DNA from: Christensenella sp. UBA5327
Lineage (GTDB): Bacteria; Bacillota; Clostridia; Christensenellales; Aristaeellaceae
Length of the DNA stretch: 37,941 nt
NCBI GenBank assembly: GCA_002411105.1
Contig: DHQX01000053.1
Coordinates: 1-37,941, forward strand
Direction: 5' to 3'
A program made the position numbers and the translations under genes. Positions 22,351 to 30,573 of this stretch are shown here, one piece after another (position 1 is the first letter of the stretch; every line of letters starts with the position of its first letter). The notes under the pieces were generated by a model. That model ran no database searches and was not told the DNA's origin. It worked only from the letters and a program-made list of their open reading frames with translations.

Positions 22351-23343
22351 ATGAAAAAACGCTGTCTTTGTTTGCTGATGCTTTCTATTTGCCTGATGAG
22401 CGGCATGGCCCTGGGGGAAGAGGCGCAGTACATGGCCCGGGCCAACCGGGAGTTTCATATCAGGGACCGGCCGGATGACGGGGCCAGGCGTGTCAGGAAT
22501 GTGCAGCCCAAGACCAGCCTGGAGGTGATGGGGTGGGGGGAGGAATGGTGCGAGGTGCGCCTGGCAGGCACACGCGGCTACGCCCGCACACGCTGGTTGT
22601 CCCAGCTGCGCTCCCTTGATCCGATGCGCTTTCCTGTGCCGGGCTATCCGGCGCAGACCGGCTTTATCCGCGTGACAAAACCCGCCTCTATCTCGGTGCC
22701 AGGCTATAAAGGCAACCAGCTGGCGCCGGGAGACCTGATCGCCGCGCGGGGCTGGGACGGGAAGCGCGTTCAGATTGACATGATGCGTGACCAGAGCATG
22801 CTCCATGCCGCCGCCTTTGAGTACCAGGCCTTTGTGCCCTGGGCTGAGGCGGAGCCGGGGGAGCTGGTCGGCGGCTTTACCACCTTTTATCATGCGTCAA
22901 CCGGTGGCCGGCTGGCAGCCAGCCGGCAAAAGAACATAGAGCTGGCGGCCGGCCGGGTGAACGGCGCCCTGGTGCCGGCTGGGGGCACCTTCTCCTTTAA
23001 CGCGCTGTGCGGACCTTATCTCAAATCCAAAGGCTATGCCCTGGCGCCCAACATCTCTGAGGATGGCGTGGGCTATGGCGGCGGGGTGTGCCAGGTGTCC
23101 ACCACCCTGTTTCTAGCGGCGCTGGGATTGCCGGTGGAGGTGATGGACTGGTCCCTGCACAGGCAGGCCGGGGTGAACTACGCGTCGCTGGGCTTTGACG
23201 CGGCGGTGGGCACATACAGCGATCTGGTGCTGCGCAATCTCCTGCCCTATGATCTGCGCATCCAGGTGCGCCCGCAAAACGGCGTGCTGAGCGTGCTGCT
23301 GCTGAGAAACGGTGCCGAGCAAAAAGAAATTTTCGGGGAATGA
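22351..23343 (+). CDS. Secreted VanW-like protein with an SH3-like domain
   Basis: A 330-residue exported protein. A signal peptide (MKKRCLCLLMLSICLMSGMALG) is followed by an SH3-type domain (about 28-85, with REFHIRDRPDDGA and WCEVRLAGTRGYARTRWL) and a C-terminal VanW domain (about 170-300) with NIELAAGRVNGALVPAGG, FSFN, GYGGGVCQVSTTLF and DLVLRN. VanW was first seen in vancomycin-resistance clusters; its activity is unknown, but the domain is common in clostridial wall proteins. The start lacks a strong ribosome site (GAGGAAGG is 13 bases away). A probable ECF promoter lies upstream, suggesting envelope-stress control. Confidence 0.88.
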   Translation: MKKRCLCLLMLSICLMSGMALGEEAQYMARANREFHIRDRPDDGARRVRNVQPKTSLEVMGWGEEWCEVRLAGTRGYARTRWLSQLRSLDPMRFPVPGYPAQTGFIRVTKPASISVPGYKGNQLAPGDLIAARGWDGKRVQIDMMRDQSMLHAAAFEYQAFVPWAEAEPGELVGGFTTFYHASTGGRLAASRQKNIELAAGRVNGALVPAGGTFSFNALCGPYLKSKGYALAPNISEDGVGYGGGVCQVSTTLFLAALGLPVEVMDWSLHRQAGVNYASLGFDAAVGTYSDLVLRNLLPYDLRIQVRPQNGVLSVLLLRNGAEQKEIFGE

Positions 23344-23371
23344 AACAAAACCGGCTTCTCATCCGTCTAAT
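23341..23371 (+). promoter_or_regulatory. ECF-type promoter of the peptidoglycan-binding protein gene
   Basis: TGAAAC (23341-23346), 17 bases, CGTCTAAT (23364-23371). This fits the TGAAAC / CGTC pattern of Bacillota ECF sigma factors such as SigM and SigW. The -35 box includes the stop codon of the VanW-like gene. Confidence 0.75.
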
Positions 23372-23403
23372 AGGTAGAAGCTGTGCTGCTTCCAATCGCT
23401 GTA

Positions 23404-23428
23404 CCCATGCAGGCGTTGCCTGCATGGG
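23404..23428 (+). promoter_or_regulatory. Perfect 11-bp hairpin in the 5' leader
   Basis: CCCATGCAGGC, loop GTT, GCCTGCATGGG. It ends 25 bases before the ATG, with the GGAGG site beyond it, so it does not hide the site directly. It has no T-run. It may stabilise the transcript or bind a regulator. Confidence 0.6.
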
Positions 23429-23453
23429 GCAGCAGGACATGGAGGAACAAACG

Positions 23454-24728
23454 ATGAGAAAAACCTTCAGGCAGATGATGCTGCTGGTGATGGCGGCCAT
23501 CTTGCTGATGGGCAGTGCCCTGCCCCTGGCGCAGGCTGCCACCAACCTGAACGGGCTGGCCCTGGGAACCCCCAGCGACTACAATGCCAGGCGCTATACG
23601 GCGCTGGCCATTGAAGGGGTGACCGCACCCGTCTATGCCTATACCGATGTGACAGGCCTGACCCAGTACCGGGTGTATGGCAGCCTGGGCGGAAGGACCG
23701 GCTTTTTTGAGGCCGACCTGCTGGCTCCGGCCGTCCCCGGCGGGGAATACACGCTCAATGTGCGGGGCACCGTACCCGTCAATGACCGGGCGGATAGCTT
23801 TGCCTTCTTCGCGGCCCCGCTCAACCGTTCCCAGACGGTGGTGCCGGCAGGCTTTCAGCAGGGCAATGGCTCCGGCATCGTGTATTTCCGCAACTATTTC
23901 AACCAGATAGAGTATTTTCTCTACGCCAGCCGCGATCAGATCAACTGGCAGTATTACCACACCGATGGCTACAGCCGCGCCATGCGCGGAGGCCTGCCTG
24001 TGGTGCCGGAGAGCGTGATCCTGCGCGTGAAAGCCTACCAGACCTACTTGTTGCCCCAGGTGTACCGCCAGGCCCTGCGCCTGCCTGCCCAGTATCTGGT
24101 CACCACCAGCGATGGCCAGCCAGCAGTGGTGAACGGCCTCACCCCGGTGATCCCGGAGAATCAGCTGCCGGTTTACCAGGTTCCCACCCCGGCGCCCACC
24201 CGCTGGCCGGACAGCGGCCTCCCCCTGGGGCAGGGCAGCTATGGCCAGCTGGTGCGCAATGTGCAGGCCCGGCTCAACGCCCTCCGGTATAACGCCGGCT
24301 ATGTGGACGGCATTTATGGCCGCCAGACCGCAGCCGCCGTATCCGCCTTCCAGCAGGTCAACGGCCTCACCCTGACGGGCACTGTGGACCGGCGCACCTA
24401 TGACCGCCTGATATCCTCAAGTGCCATCCCCAACCCCGTGACCCCCGTGCCCACGCCGGTCATTACCCCCAAGCCGGAACCCTCCTATGAGGGCAGCTAC
24501 ACCGTGAAGGTGAACACCACCGGAGGCCTGCTCAACCTGTGGAGCATTCCCAATCCCACCAAGCGGGCTGTGTACTCCATCGCCAAGATCCCTAACGGCA
24601 CCGTCATCACAGGCGTTGCCAAGGGCAACAATGGCTTTAGCAAGCTGCTCTACCCCGGCCCTGACGGGATGATGCTGGAAGGCTATGTGGACACCAACTA
24701 CCTGAACTTCAACGTGCCTCAGCCCTGA
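23454..24728 (+). CDS. Secreted peptidoglycan-binding protein
   Basis: A 424-residue exported protein. A signal peptide ends at AQA-A near residue 28. A central part of about 220 residues is unrecognised (aromatic-rich, with paired YxxY segments). A type 1 peptidoglycan-binding domain follows (about 262-325, LVRNVQARLNALRYNAGYVDG and TAAAVSAFQQVNGL), then a Pro-rich spacer with PTPVITPKPEP, and a C-terminal SH3-like domain (about 350-420). I chose ATG at 23454 because GGAGG is eight bases upstream and a clean signal peptide starts there; the longer frame from 23340 overlaps the promoter. The ECF promoter suggests envelope-stress induction. Confidence 0.88.
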   Translation: MRKTFRQMMLLVMAAILLMGSALPLAQAATNLNGLALGTPSDYNARRYTALAIEGVTAPVYAYTDVTGLTQYRVYGSLGGRTGFFEADLLAPAVPGGEYTLNVRGTVPVNDRADSFAFFAAPLNRSQTVVPAGFQQGNGSGIVYFRNYFNQIEYFLYASRDQINWQYYHTDGYSRAMRGGLPVVPESVILRVKAYQTYLLPQVYRQALRLPAQYLVTTSDGQPAVVNGLTPVIPENQLPVYQVPTPAPTRWPDSGLPLGQGSYGQLVRNVQARLNALRYNAGYVDGIYGRQTAAAVSAFQQVNGLTLTGTVDRRTYDRLISSSAIPNPVTPVPTPVITPKPEPSYEGSYTVKVNTTGGLLNLWSIPNPTKRAVYSIAKIPNGTVITGVAKGNNGFSKLLYPGPDGMMLEGYVDTNYLNFNVPQP

Positions 24729-24740
24729 GGACAGACAAAC

Positions 24741-24776
24741 AAGGCCCCGGCGGAACCACTTCCGCCGGGGCCTTTT
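24741..24776 (+). terminator. Bidirectional terminator between convergent genes
   Basis: A 14-bp perfect stem AAGGCCCCGGCGGA / TCCGCCGGGGCCTT (24741-24754 and 24761-24774) with loop ACCACT, then TT. The A-T ends give a short T-run in each direction, so it can also end the dacF operon. Confidence 0.9.
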
Positions 24777-24788
24777 GCATGCAAAGGA

Positions 24789-26219
24789 TTATCTGTAATA
24801 CCTGCTCTTGTAGGTCAGCCTCTGCTTGACCTTGGGCTTGCGCTTGCGGGTGAGGAGCTTGAAGATGAGCTGGGAGATCACCAGCACCGCGAAGACCGGC
24901 AGGAGAGCGATGGCCAGAAACTCCACGGTGAAGCGGGGGAGGGGGTTGGGGTCGGCATCGGAATAGGCATAGATTTCCTCTATTGAGGGGGCCAGGGAGG
25001 CGCGGCGCAGCACCGTGCGCGCGGCCACCAGTTCATACTCCACCGGCTCCGCCTGCCCGCCAGGGGGTGTATAGGTCATAATCCCCACCACCTCACCGGC
25101 TGAAATGGGCGCGTCAAGCGTTCGGGTGAAGTCTATCTGGGTGCGCTCGTTGTAAAGCCGGGCCTGCTCGTCAGCGCTTGAGACGCGGGTCACCAGGGAG
25201 TCATCGGCCGCCGGGTCCATCTTGCGGATGTCAAGTTCCAGCTTGCCCAGCTCCGGGTCATCCAGGGCATAGCTGGAGATGTTGAGGATTTTTGGGTGAA
25301 GGGCATAGACCTCCTGCACGCTGGTGGACACATACTGGGTGAAGCCGTATTCCATCAGTTTCTTTGTGTCGGTCCAGCGTCCATCGGAGTTGGTGCCTAA
25401 TACCACCGTGATCAGCGGGATGCCCTGCTTGTTGGCGGAGCCTACAAAGCAGTAGCCGGCGGCGTTGGTGAAGCCGGTTTTGATGCCGGTGGCGTATTCA
25501 TAGTAGAACTTGTTGTTTTCGGAGTTGTTCAGCAGCCGCCTGGCCTGGCTTGAAAGCTTGCGGGGCTTTGACAGGTTGGTTTCAGGCAGGGTGAAGCTGG
25601 TCATGAGGGCTATCTCCCGGAAGCTGTCCAGCTTCACCGCCTCCCGGGCGATGATGGCCAGGTCCCGGGCGGTGGTGAGATGATATTCGTCGTGAAAGCC
25701 ATGGGAATTGGCAAAGTGGGTGCGGGTGCAGCCGTAGCGGGCTGCCGCCTCGTTCATCAGCGCCACAAAGGCGGGCTCAGAGCCGGAGATGTGCTCCGCG
25801 ATGGCGATGGCGCCGTCGTTGCCGGAGGCCACCATGGTGGCGCGGATGAGGTCATCCATGCGCAGCTGCTCCCCCTCCTTAAGGCCGATGAGGGAGTGCT
25901 GTTCCGGATCGAGGGAGGCGGCATAGGCGGATACGGTGACGATATCCTCCGGCTTGGCCATGGTGAGGGCCAGCAGGGCGGTGAGCACCTTTGTGGTGGA
26001 GGCGGGAGGGCGCAATTCATCGGCGTTTTTTTCAAACAGCACCTCGCCGGTGTTGGCCTCCATCGCGATGGCGGCTTCCCCCCGGATGTTCCGGGCGGCC
26101 AGGGTTTCAGGCTGGGTGGGGTCATACTCTCCCGAAGCCTGCGCCAAGGGAAACAGGCACAGAAAAACAGCCAGGCACAATATGCCCGCTATGGTGCGCT
26201 TGAAGCCTTCCTGCAGCAT
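24789..26219 (-). CDS. D-alanyl-D-alanine carboxypeptidase (DacF-type PBP)
   Basis: A 476-residue low-molecular-weight penicillin-binding protein that trims the terminal D-Ala of peptidoglycan stem peptides. The serine motifs are SxxK in PASTTKVLT (near residue 73), SxN in ASGNDGA (near 135) and KTG in GIKTGFTNAAGYC (near 240). A PBP5-type C-terminal domain follows, and a membrane helix near 430-455 with a basic tail anchors the protein. A signal peptide lies at 7-28. I chose ATG at 26219, with AAAGGGG upstream; a longer frame would overlap the fumarase beta gene. It is the last gene of the tmcAL-fumarase group. Confidence 0.94.
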   Translation of the reverse strand: MLQEGFKRTIAGILCLAVFLCLFPLAQASGEYDPTQPETLAARNIRGEAAIAMEANTGEVLFEKNADELRPPASTTKVLTALLALTMAKPEDIVTVSAYAASLDPEQHSLIGLKEGEQLRMDDLIRATMVASGNDGAIAIAEHISGSEPAFVALMNEAAARYGCTRTHFANSHGFHDEYHLTTARDLAIIAREAVKLDSFREIALMTSFTLPETNLSKPRKLSSQARRLLNNSENNKFYYEYATGIKTGFTNAAGYCFVGSANKQGIPLITVVLGTNSDGRWTDTKKLMEYGFTQYVSTSVQEVYALHPKILNISSYALDDPELGKLELDIRKMDPAADDSLVTRVSSADEQARLYNERTQIDFTRTLDAPISAGEVVGIMTYTPPGGQAEPVEYELVAARTVLRRASLAPSIEEIYAYSDADPNPLPRFTVEFLAIALLPVFAVLVISQLIFKLLTRKRKPKVKQRLTYKSRYYR

Positions 26220-26253
26220 GGCTGCCCCCCTTTCAACAGGTGGGCATATCCTA

Positions 26254-26811
26254 TCACAGATCGGTTTTTCTGTACAGTTGGGGGCCCTGTTCATAGAGGT
26301 TGTTGCCCTGGGCGTCAACGGCCACTACGGCGGGGAAATCCTTGATGTAAAAGCGGTGAATGGCCTCGGGTCCCAGGTCGGGATAGGCGATGACCTCGGT
26401 TTTTTCAATGCTTCTTGAAATGAGGACCGCGGACCCGCCCACGGCGCCGAAGTACACCGCGCCATGCTCCTTGATGGCGGCGATGACCTCCGCCCCCCGC
26501 TCACCCTTGCCGATCATGCCCTTGAGCCCCAGCGCCAGAAGCCGCGGCGTGTAAGGGTCCATGCGGTAGCTGGTGGTGGGGCCGGCGGGGCCAACGGCCT
26601 GGCCGGGCCTGGCGGGAGCAGGGCCTACATAGTAAATGGTCTCGCCCTGAAGGTCGATGGGCAGGGGCTTTCCCTCATCCAGCAGGGCGATGAGGCGCTT
26701 GTGGGCGGCATCCCGGCCGGTGAGGACAGAGCCGGTGAGCAGCACCTGGTCGCCGGCTTTGAGCTCCCGGGCTGCTTCCTGGGTGAGTGGCAGCTGCACA
26801 TGCTTTTCCAT
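26254..26811 (-). CDS. Class I fumarate hydratase, beta subunit (C-terminal type)
   Basis: A 185-residue iron-sulfur hydro-lyase subunit. Landmarks are TGSVLTGRDAAHKRL near 26-40, YYVGPAPARPGQAVGPAGPTTSYRMDPYTP near 60-90 (split as YYVGPAPARPGQ and GPTTSYRMDPYTP) and KGMIGKGE. With the alpha subunit it forms the heterodimeric 4Fe-4S fumarase that interconverts fumarate and malate; the same fold also occurs in tartrate dehydratase, which I cannot rule out. GGAGATCAGC precedes the ATG. It lies 11 bases after the alpha gene. Confidence 0.92.
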   Translation of the reverse strand: MEKHVQLPLTQEAARELKAGDQVLLTGSVLTGRDAAHKRLIALLDEGKPLPIDLQGETIYYVGPAPARPGQAVGPAGPTTSYRMDPYTPRLLALGLKGMIGKGERGAEVIAAIKEHGAVYFGAVGGSAVLISRSIEKTEVIAYPDLGPEAIHRFYIKDFPAVVAVDAQGNNLYEQGPQLYRKTDL

Positions 26812-26822
26812 GCTGATCTCCT

Positions 26823-27668
26823 TTATATGGTCGCTTCCGCGTGGCGGGCCACATGGCAGCAGATGTTGACCGCCACAGGCAGGCCCGCGATGTGGGTGGG
26901 GGCGGTGATGATGTGCACTTTAAGCGCAGTGGTGGCGCCGCCGTAGCCCGCGGGGCCGATGCCCAGGGCGTTGATGCGGGCGAGTAGCTCATCCTCCAGC
27001 GCCGCGTATCTGGGGTCCTTGTGCTTCCGCGTAATGGGCAGGCTGGTGGCGCGCTTGGCCATGAGGGCGGCCAGGTCAAAGCTGCCGCCCAGCCCCACGC
27101 CCACCACCAGCGGCGGGCAAGGGTTGGGGCCAGCCAGGCGCACAGTCTCCACGATGAAGTCGCTGACCCCCTTTACCCCGGCAGCTGGGGTGAGCATGGC
27201 CAGCCGGCTCATGTTCTCAGACCCGAAGCCCTTGGCGATGGCCAGGATGTGCAGCTTGTCCCCCGGCACGATGCGGGTATGGATCACGCAGGGGGTGTTG
27301 TCCCCGGTGTTTTTGCGGTCAAACAGGGGCTCTGCCACGATGGACTTGCGCAGGTAGCCCTCGGTATACGCCTTGCGCACGCCGGCGTTGACCGCCTCCT
27401 CCAGGCTCCCGCCCACCAGGTGCACCTCCTGGCCCAGGGTCAAAAACACCACGGAAAGCCCCGTGTCCTGGCAGACGCACAGGCTTTCCTCAGCGCCGGC
27501 GCGGTTGTTCTCAATCAGCTGCTCCAGCACGTGCTTCCCCAGGGGGGAGGTTTCCTGATGGGCGGCGGTGTTCAGCGCCTCCATCACGTCCTCGCCGATG
27601 ACGTAGTTGGCCTGTAAAAACAGGTCGGAAACGGTCTGGGTGATGGTGGAAACATCAATCTCTCGCAT
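26823..27668 (-). CDS. Class I fumarate hydratase, alpha subunit (N-terminal type)
   Basis: A 281-residue catalytic subunit with the 4Fe-4S cluster. Cluster cysteines are in CVCQDTG (about 63-69), NPCPPLVVGVGLGG (about 184) and near the C-terminus (NICCHVARH). AKGFGSENMSRL is the family signature. The pair is separate here, unlike the single-chain enterobacterial FumA. It sits between tmcAL (12-base gap) and beta (11-base gap), so all are probably one transcript. Fumarase and a tRNA enzyme are not functionally linked. Confidence 0.93.
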   Translation of the reverse strand: MREIDVSTITQTVSDLFLQANYVIGEDVMEALNTAAHQETSPLGKHVLEQLIENNRAGAEESLCVCQDTGLSVVFLTLGQEVHLVGGSLEEAVNAGVRKAYTEGYLRKSIVAEPLFDRKNTGDNTPCVIHTRIVPGDKLHILAIAKGFGSENMSRLAMLTPAAGVKGVSDFIVETVRLAGPNPCPPLVVGVGLGGSFDLAALMAKRATSLPITRKHKDPRYAALEDELLARINALGIGPAGYGGATTALKVHIITAPTHIAGLPVAVNICCHVARHAEATI

Positions 27669-27680
27669 GGTATATCCTCC

Positions 27681-28850
27681 TCAATCATCAATCACAATCA
27701 TGGGATAAAGCCAGGCGCTGGCAGGGAGCTGGCCTGCACCAAGCGCCCAGAGCATTTCCGCGCGCATGTCCTGAGCGAAATCATCCGGCGCCCTGCGCCC
27801 CGCCCGGTCAAGCAGCGGGAAGCCAGCGTCCTTGATGGCCTGCAGCAGCGGCACGGCGCTTTTTCTGAACCCCAGGAGCCTGGCGTATCCAGGCCGATCG
27901 GGGAAGCTACCAAGGCCCAGCAGCGTGTGGCTCAGCGCCCGGCACACCCGGGCCTGGGTGTAGCGCCGGGTTTTGACCAGGGAGATCAGCTCTGCCCGGC
28001 TGCGGGCCTGCCGCGCCCGGACGAGGATGCGCTGCTCCAGCCCCTCTGACATCTCAGGGGAGGTGAGCAGGCGTTGGGCGTCCCCATCAATCAGGGTGGC
28101 AAGCAGCAGTTTGTCAAGGGCCTGTGGCCGGTGCAGCAGGCCCTTTTCCGCCGCTTGGCGGATCACATCCAGGCTGCTTTCCGGCACCGAGGCCTTGACC
28201 CCGGGCCATCCGCCCTGGAGCAGGGACGCGCGCACCGCCGTGGCGGAGGGGAGGGCGGTGAGGCCCAGGGCATGGTAATCCCCGCTGCGGGGGATGGGCA
28301 CCGGGGTGATGGCGCTGCCCAGGCGCTTGAGCTCCAGCAGGTAGCTGATGCCCAGGATGAAGTTTGGGGCGCTGAAGGTTTCAGGCGGGATGCTCGGAAG
28401 GCAGGCAGCCAGCGCCTCTCCCTGGGCCCGGGCAAAGGAATGCCCGGCGGCAAGCCCCGCTTTCAGCCGCTTGGCGAAGGCGGCGGTGGGGGCGCGGAGC
28501 AGCTCTGCCGTGGGGCTGAGGTGAGCTTCGCTTCCCTGCTCGCAGCCAAAGCTCAGATGGCTCACAGGCCCCAGGCGGCTTAGGATGCTCACACCGCCCC
28601 GGGCAAAGCGGTTGGCCTGGGCACAGGAGAAGGAAACCGGCATCCCCAGCACCAGGTCGGCCCCGCCCATAAGCGCCATCCGCGCCCGGTCATGGCTGCC
28701 AAACAGCATCGCCTCCCCCCGCTGGGAAAAGGCGCAGCCTATCACCACCGCCACAAAATCCGCCCTGGAGCGCTCCCGCGCCTGCGTCAAGTGATAAAGG
28801 TGCCCTGAATGAAAAGGGTCATATTCCGCGATGATACCGCAAACACGCAT
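27681..28850 (-). CDS. tmcAL: tRNA(Met) cytidine acetate ligase
   Basis: A 389-residue enzyme of the YlbM/TmcAL family, which makes N4-acetylcytidine at the wobble position of elongator tRNA(Met) using acetate and ATP. The nucleotidyltransferase-like start CGIIAEYDPFHSGHLYHL has the HxGH motif, followed by the GCAFSQRGEAMLF segment and the LGMPVSFSCAQANRFARGGV part. The C-terminal half is helical and ends in the family ARLLGFRKSAVPLL region. GGAGG lies before the ATG. It is divergent from the mgtE unit. Confidence 0.93.
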   Translation of the reverse strand: MRVCGIIAEYDPFHSGHLYHLTQARERSRADFVAVVIGCAFSQRGEAMLFGSHDRARMALMGGADLVLGMPVSFSCAQANRFARGGVSILSRLGPVSHLSFGCEQGSEAHLSPTAELLRAPTAAFAKRLKAGLAAGHSFARAQGEALAACLPSIPPETFSAPNFILGISYLLELKRLGSAITPVPIPRSGDYHALGLTALPSATAVRASLLQGGWPGVKASVPESSLDVIRQAAEKGLLHRPQALDKLLLATLIDGDAQRLLTSPEMSEGLEQRILVRARQARSRAELISLVKTRRYTQARVCRALSHTLLGLGSFPDRPGYARLLGFRKSAVPLLQAIKDAGFPLLDRAGRRAPDDFAQDMRAEMLWALGAGQLPASAWLYPMIVIDD

Positions 28851-28896
28851 ACTGCCTCCGGGCTGAATTTTAACATAACCCCGGCCAAAAGGAAAG

Positions 28897-28926
28897 TTGA
28901 CAAGGCATGCCGGACAGGCCTATAAT
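28897..28926 (+). promoter_or_regulatory. Sigma-A promoter of the first mgtE unit
   Basis: TTGACA (28897-28902), 18 bases, TATAAT (28921-28926). Both boxes are perfect; the spacer of 18 equals that of the second mgtE unit. Confidence 0.9.
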
Positions 28927-28959
28927 TATTAGGAAATACGGACAAGGAGGTGGCGGATA

Positions 28960-29037
28960 ATGGGCGACGGTGTCCGATGCCAGGCCAAAGAAGACATCCC
29001 ACGAAGTCGGCGCGTCCCTGTCGCGCTGCCTGAATAG
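28960..29037 (+). CDS. 25-residue leader peptide before mgtE copy 1
   Basis: ATG at 28960 follows AAGGAGGTGG at 28944-28953; the ORF ends with TAG at 29035-29037. The peptide starts MGDGVRCQAKEDIPR and ends VALPE. It aligns without gaps to the leader of the second mgtE (also 25 residues, TAG stop): identical at M1, G4, C7, A9, E11, D12, P14, R15, A22 and L23. Three shared residues (G4, A9, P14) use different synonymous codons, which argues for peptide selection. It is followed by a terminator and the mgtE gene. The acidic-then-proline stretch resembles the E. coli mgtL leader in character. No function is proven; regulatory role is inference. Confidence 0.75.
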   Translation: MGDGVRCQAKEDIPRSRRVPVALPE

Positions 29038-29066
29038 TTTTTCTGACCTGCATCAGTAAGTCGCCG

Positions 29067-29097
29067 GCACTTGCTCCCCTTGGCAAAGTGCTTTTTT
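29067..29097 (+). terminator. Attenuator hairpin between leader ORF and mgtE copy 1
   Basis: GCACTTGC (29067-29074), loop TCCCCTTG, GCAAAGTGC (29083-29091) with one bulged A, then TTTTTT. It comes 30 bases after the leader stop codon and 38 bases before the mgtE start, the position of an intrinsic attenuator. A small CTGA/TCAG hairpin lies just after the leader stop. Confidence 0.8.
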
Positions 29098-29134
29098 CAC
29101 TTGTGCAACCAAGTAAAATGGAGGTGATGAAGGG

Positions 29135-30481
29135 ATGGACTGGGAAAAGATAGAAGAGACCCTGGATCGCCTGATGGCGCAGAAGCGCCACGGGCAGCTG
29201 CGCGGGGCGCTGATGATGATAAACCCGGTGGATATCGCCGAGTATATGAAAAAGCTGGACGCGGAAAACCTGTTGCTGCTCTTCCGCATCCTGCCCAAGG
29301 ATGCGTCTGCTGAGGTGTTCAGCTACATGGACTCCGACCAGCGGGAAACGCTGGTGGAGAGCATCGGGGATAAGGAGATCACCGCTCTGATCAACGATAT
29401 GTTCCTGGACGACGCGGTGGACTTTCTGGAGGAGCTGCCGGCCAACGCCGTCAAGCGGGTGCTGCAGCACACCGACCCCAAAACCCGCGCCATTATCAAC
29501 CAGTTCCTGCACTATCCGGAGAACTCCGCAGGCTCTCTGATGACGATTGAGTACTGCGAGTTCACCCCGGAGATGAACGTGCAGGACGCGCTTCAAACCA
29601 TCAAGGAAACTGGCGTTGACAAGGAAACGGTGTATACCCTGTACCTGGTGGACAAGCAGCGCAAGCTGATGGGCACCGTGCCCTTGCACAAGGCGCTGGT
29701 GGTGCCGGAGGAGACGCCGCTGATAAAACTGGTGGACCCCGGGGTGATCGCGGTCAACACCCTGGACGACCAGGAAGTGGTGGCCGACACCGTGCGCAAA
29801 TACCACCTGCTGTCCATTCCCGTGGTGGATGGCGAGGGGCGGATGGTGGGCATCATCACCAGTGACGATATCATGGACGTCATTGAAGAGGAGAACACCG
29901 AGGACTTTGAGAAGATGTCAGGCCTGGCGCCCGCTGAGGAGCCCTATTTCAAGACCAGCCTTTTCAAGCTGGCCGGCAACCGCCTGCCCTGGCTGATGCT
30001 CCTGATGTTCACCTCCATTATTTCGGGCGCCATCATCGCCCGGTTTGAAAGCGTGCTGGCGGTGAACATCCTGCTGTCAGCCTCCATCCCCATGCTCATG
30101 GACAGCGGCGGCAACTGCGGTCAGCAGGCTTCCACCCTCATGATCCGCGGCATCGCCCTGGGGGAGGTCCGGTTTAGGGACCTGCCCAAGGTACTGTGGA
30201 CCGAGGTGCGGGTGGGTCTCATGGTGGGCCTGGTGATGTCAGCCGCCACTTTTGGAAGGCTCATCCTCATCAACCATGCCTCGCTGGCCATATCCGCTGT
30301 GATTGCCGTGAGCCTGTATGCCACGGTGGTCATCGCCAAATCCATCGGTTGCGTGCTGCCCCTTTTGGCTCAGCGCATCAAGCTGGATCCGGCGCTGGCG
30401 GCCTCTCCCTTGATCACCACCCTGGTTGACGCCAGCAGCCTGTTTATCTTTTTCACCATTGCCTCCAAGTATATCCTCTGA
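29135..30481 (+). CDS. mgtE: Magnesium transporter MgtE, copy 1
   Basis: A 448-residue MgtE. The cytoplasmic N domain (about 1-130), rich in Glu/Asp, is followed by a pair of CBS domains (about 135-255) and the five-helix membrane part (about 285-445) with the pore-region signature GGNCGQQASTLMIRG. MgtE is a magnesium-gated magnesium channel: the CBS/N domains close the pore when magnesium is plentiful. A near-ideal GGAGGTGAT site lies seven bases before the ATG. It is the first of two tandem copies that look about 80% identical by eye. A promoter, a leader peptide and a terminator precede it. Confidence 0.95.
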   Translation: MDWEKIEETLDRLMAQKRHGQLRGALMMINPVDIAEYMKKLDAENLLLLFRILPKDASAEVFSYMDSDQRETLVESIGDKEITALINDMFLDDAVDFLEELPANAVKRVLQHTDPKTRAIINQFLHYPENSAGSLMTIEYCEFTPEMNVQDALQTIKETGVDKETVYTLYLVDKQRKLMGTVPLHKALVVPEETPLIKLVDPGVIAVNTLDDQEVVADTVRKYHLLSIPVVDGEGRMVGIITSDDIMDVIEEENTEDFEKMSGLAPAEEPYFKTSLFKLAGNRLPWLMLLMFTSIISGAIIARFESVLAVNILLSASIPMLMDSGGNCGQQASTLMIRGIALGEVRFRDLPKVLWTEVRVGLMVGLVMSAATFGRLILINHASLAISAVIAVSLYATVVIAKSIGCVLPLLAQRIKLDPALAASPLITTLVDASSLFIFFTIASKYIL

Positions 30482-30512
30482 GCAGCCAGAGGCCTTCGCT
30501 GCGCTTTTCCGG

Positions 30513-30542
30513 TTGACAGCGTTTTGGCGGCATAGATATAAT
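30513..30542 (+). promoter_or_regulatory. Sigma-A promoter of the second mgtE unit
   Basis: TTGACA (30513-30518), 18 bases, TATAAT (30537-30542). Perfect boxes and the same 18-base spacer as the promoter of copy 1. It lies 32 bases after the first mgtE stop, so copy 2 is independently transcribed. Confidence 0.9.
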
Positions 30543-30573
30543 GGACGCAATCTATCATAAGGAGGCAGCGAAC

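Noticed and set aside
22290..22478. Small plus-strand ORF upstream of the VanW-like gene
   Set aside because: It overlaps the real gene in another frame, starts in the promoter region and has no ribosome site.
21067..22893. 608-codon open frame on the minus strand
   Set aside because: It runs antisense across the anti-sigma and VanW-like genes, has no recognisable domain and crosses their terminator; it is a high-GC shadow frame.
28944..29037. M-box (magnesium) riboswitch before mgtE
   Set aside because: I could not find the M-box conserved blocks; the same stretch reads as a leader ORF with a ribosome site, and the second copy agrees at the peptide level.
30481..30512. Mobile-element origin of the mgtE duplication
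   Set aside because: No transposase, target-site repeats or inverted ends flank the copies; simple tandem duplication explains it.
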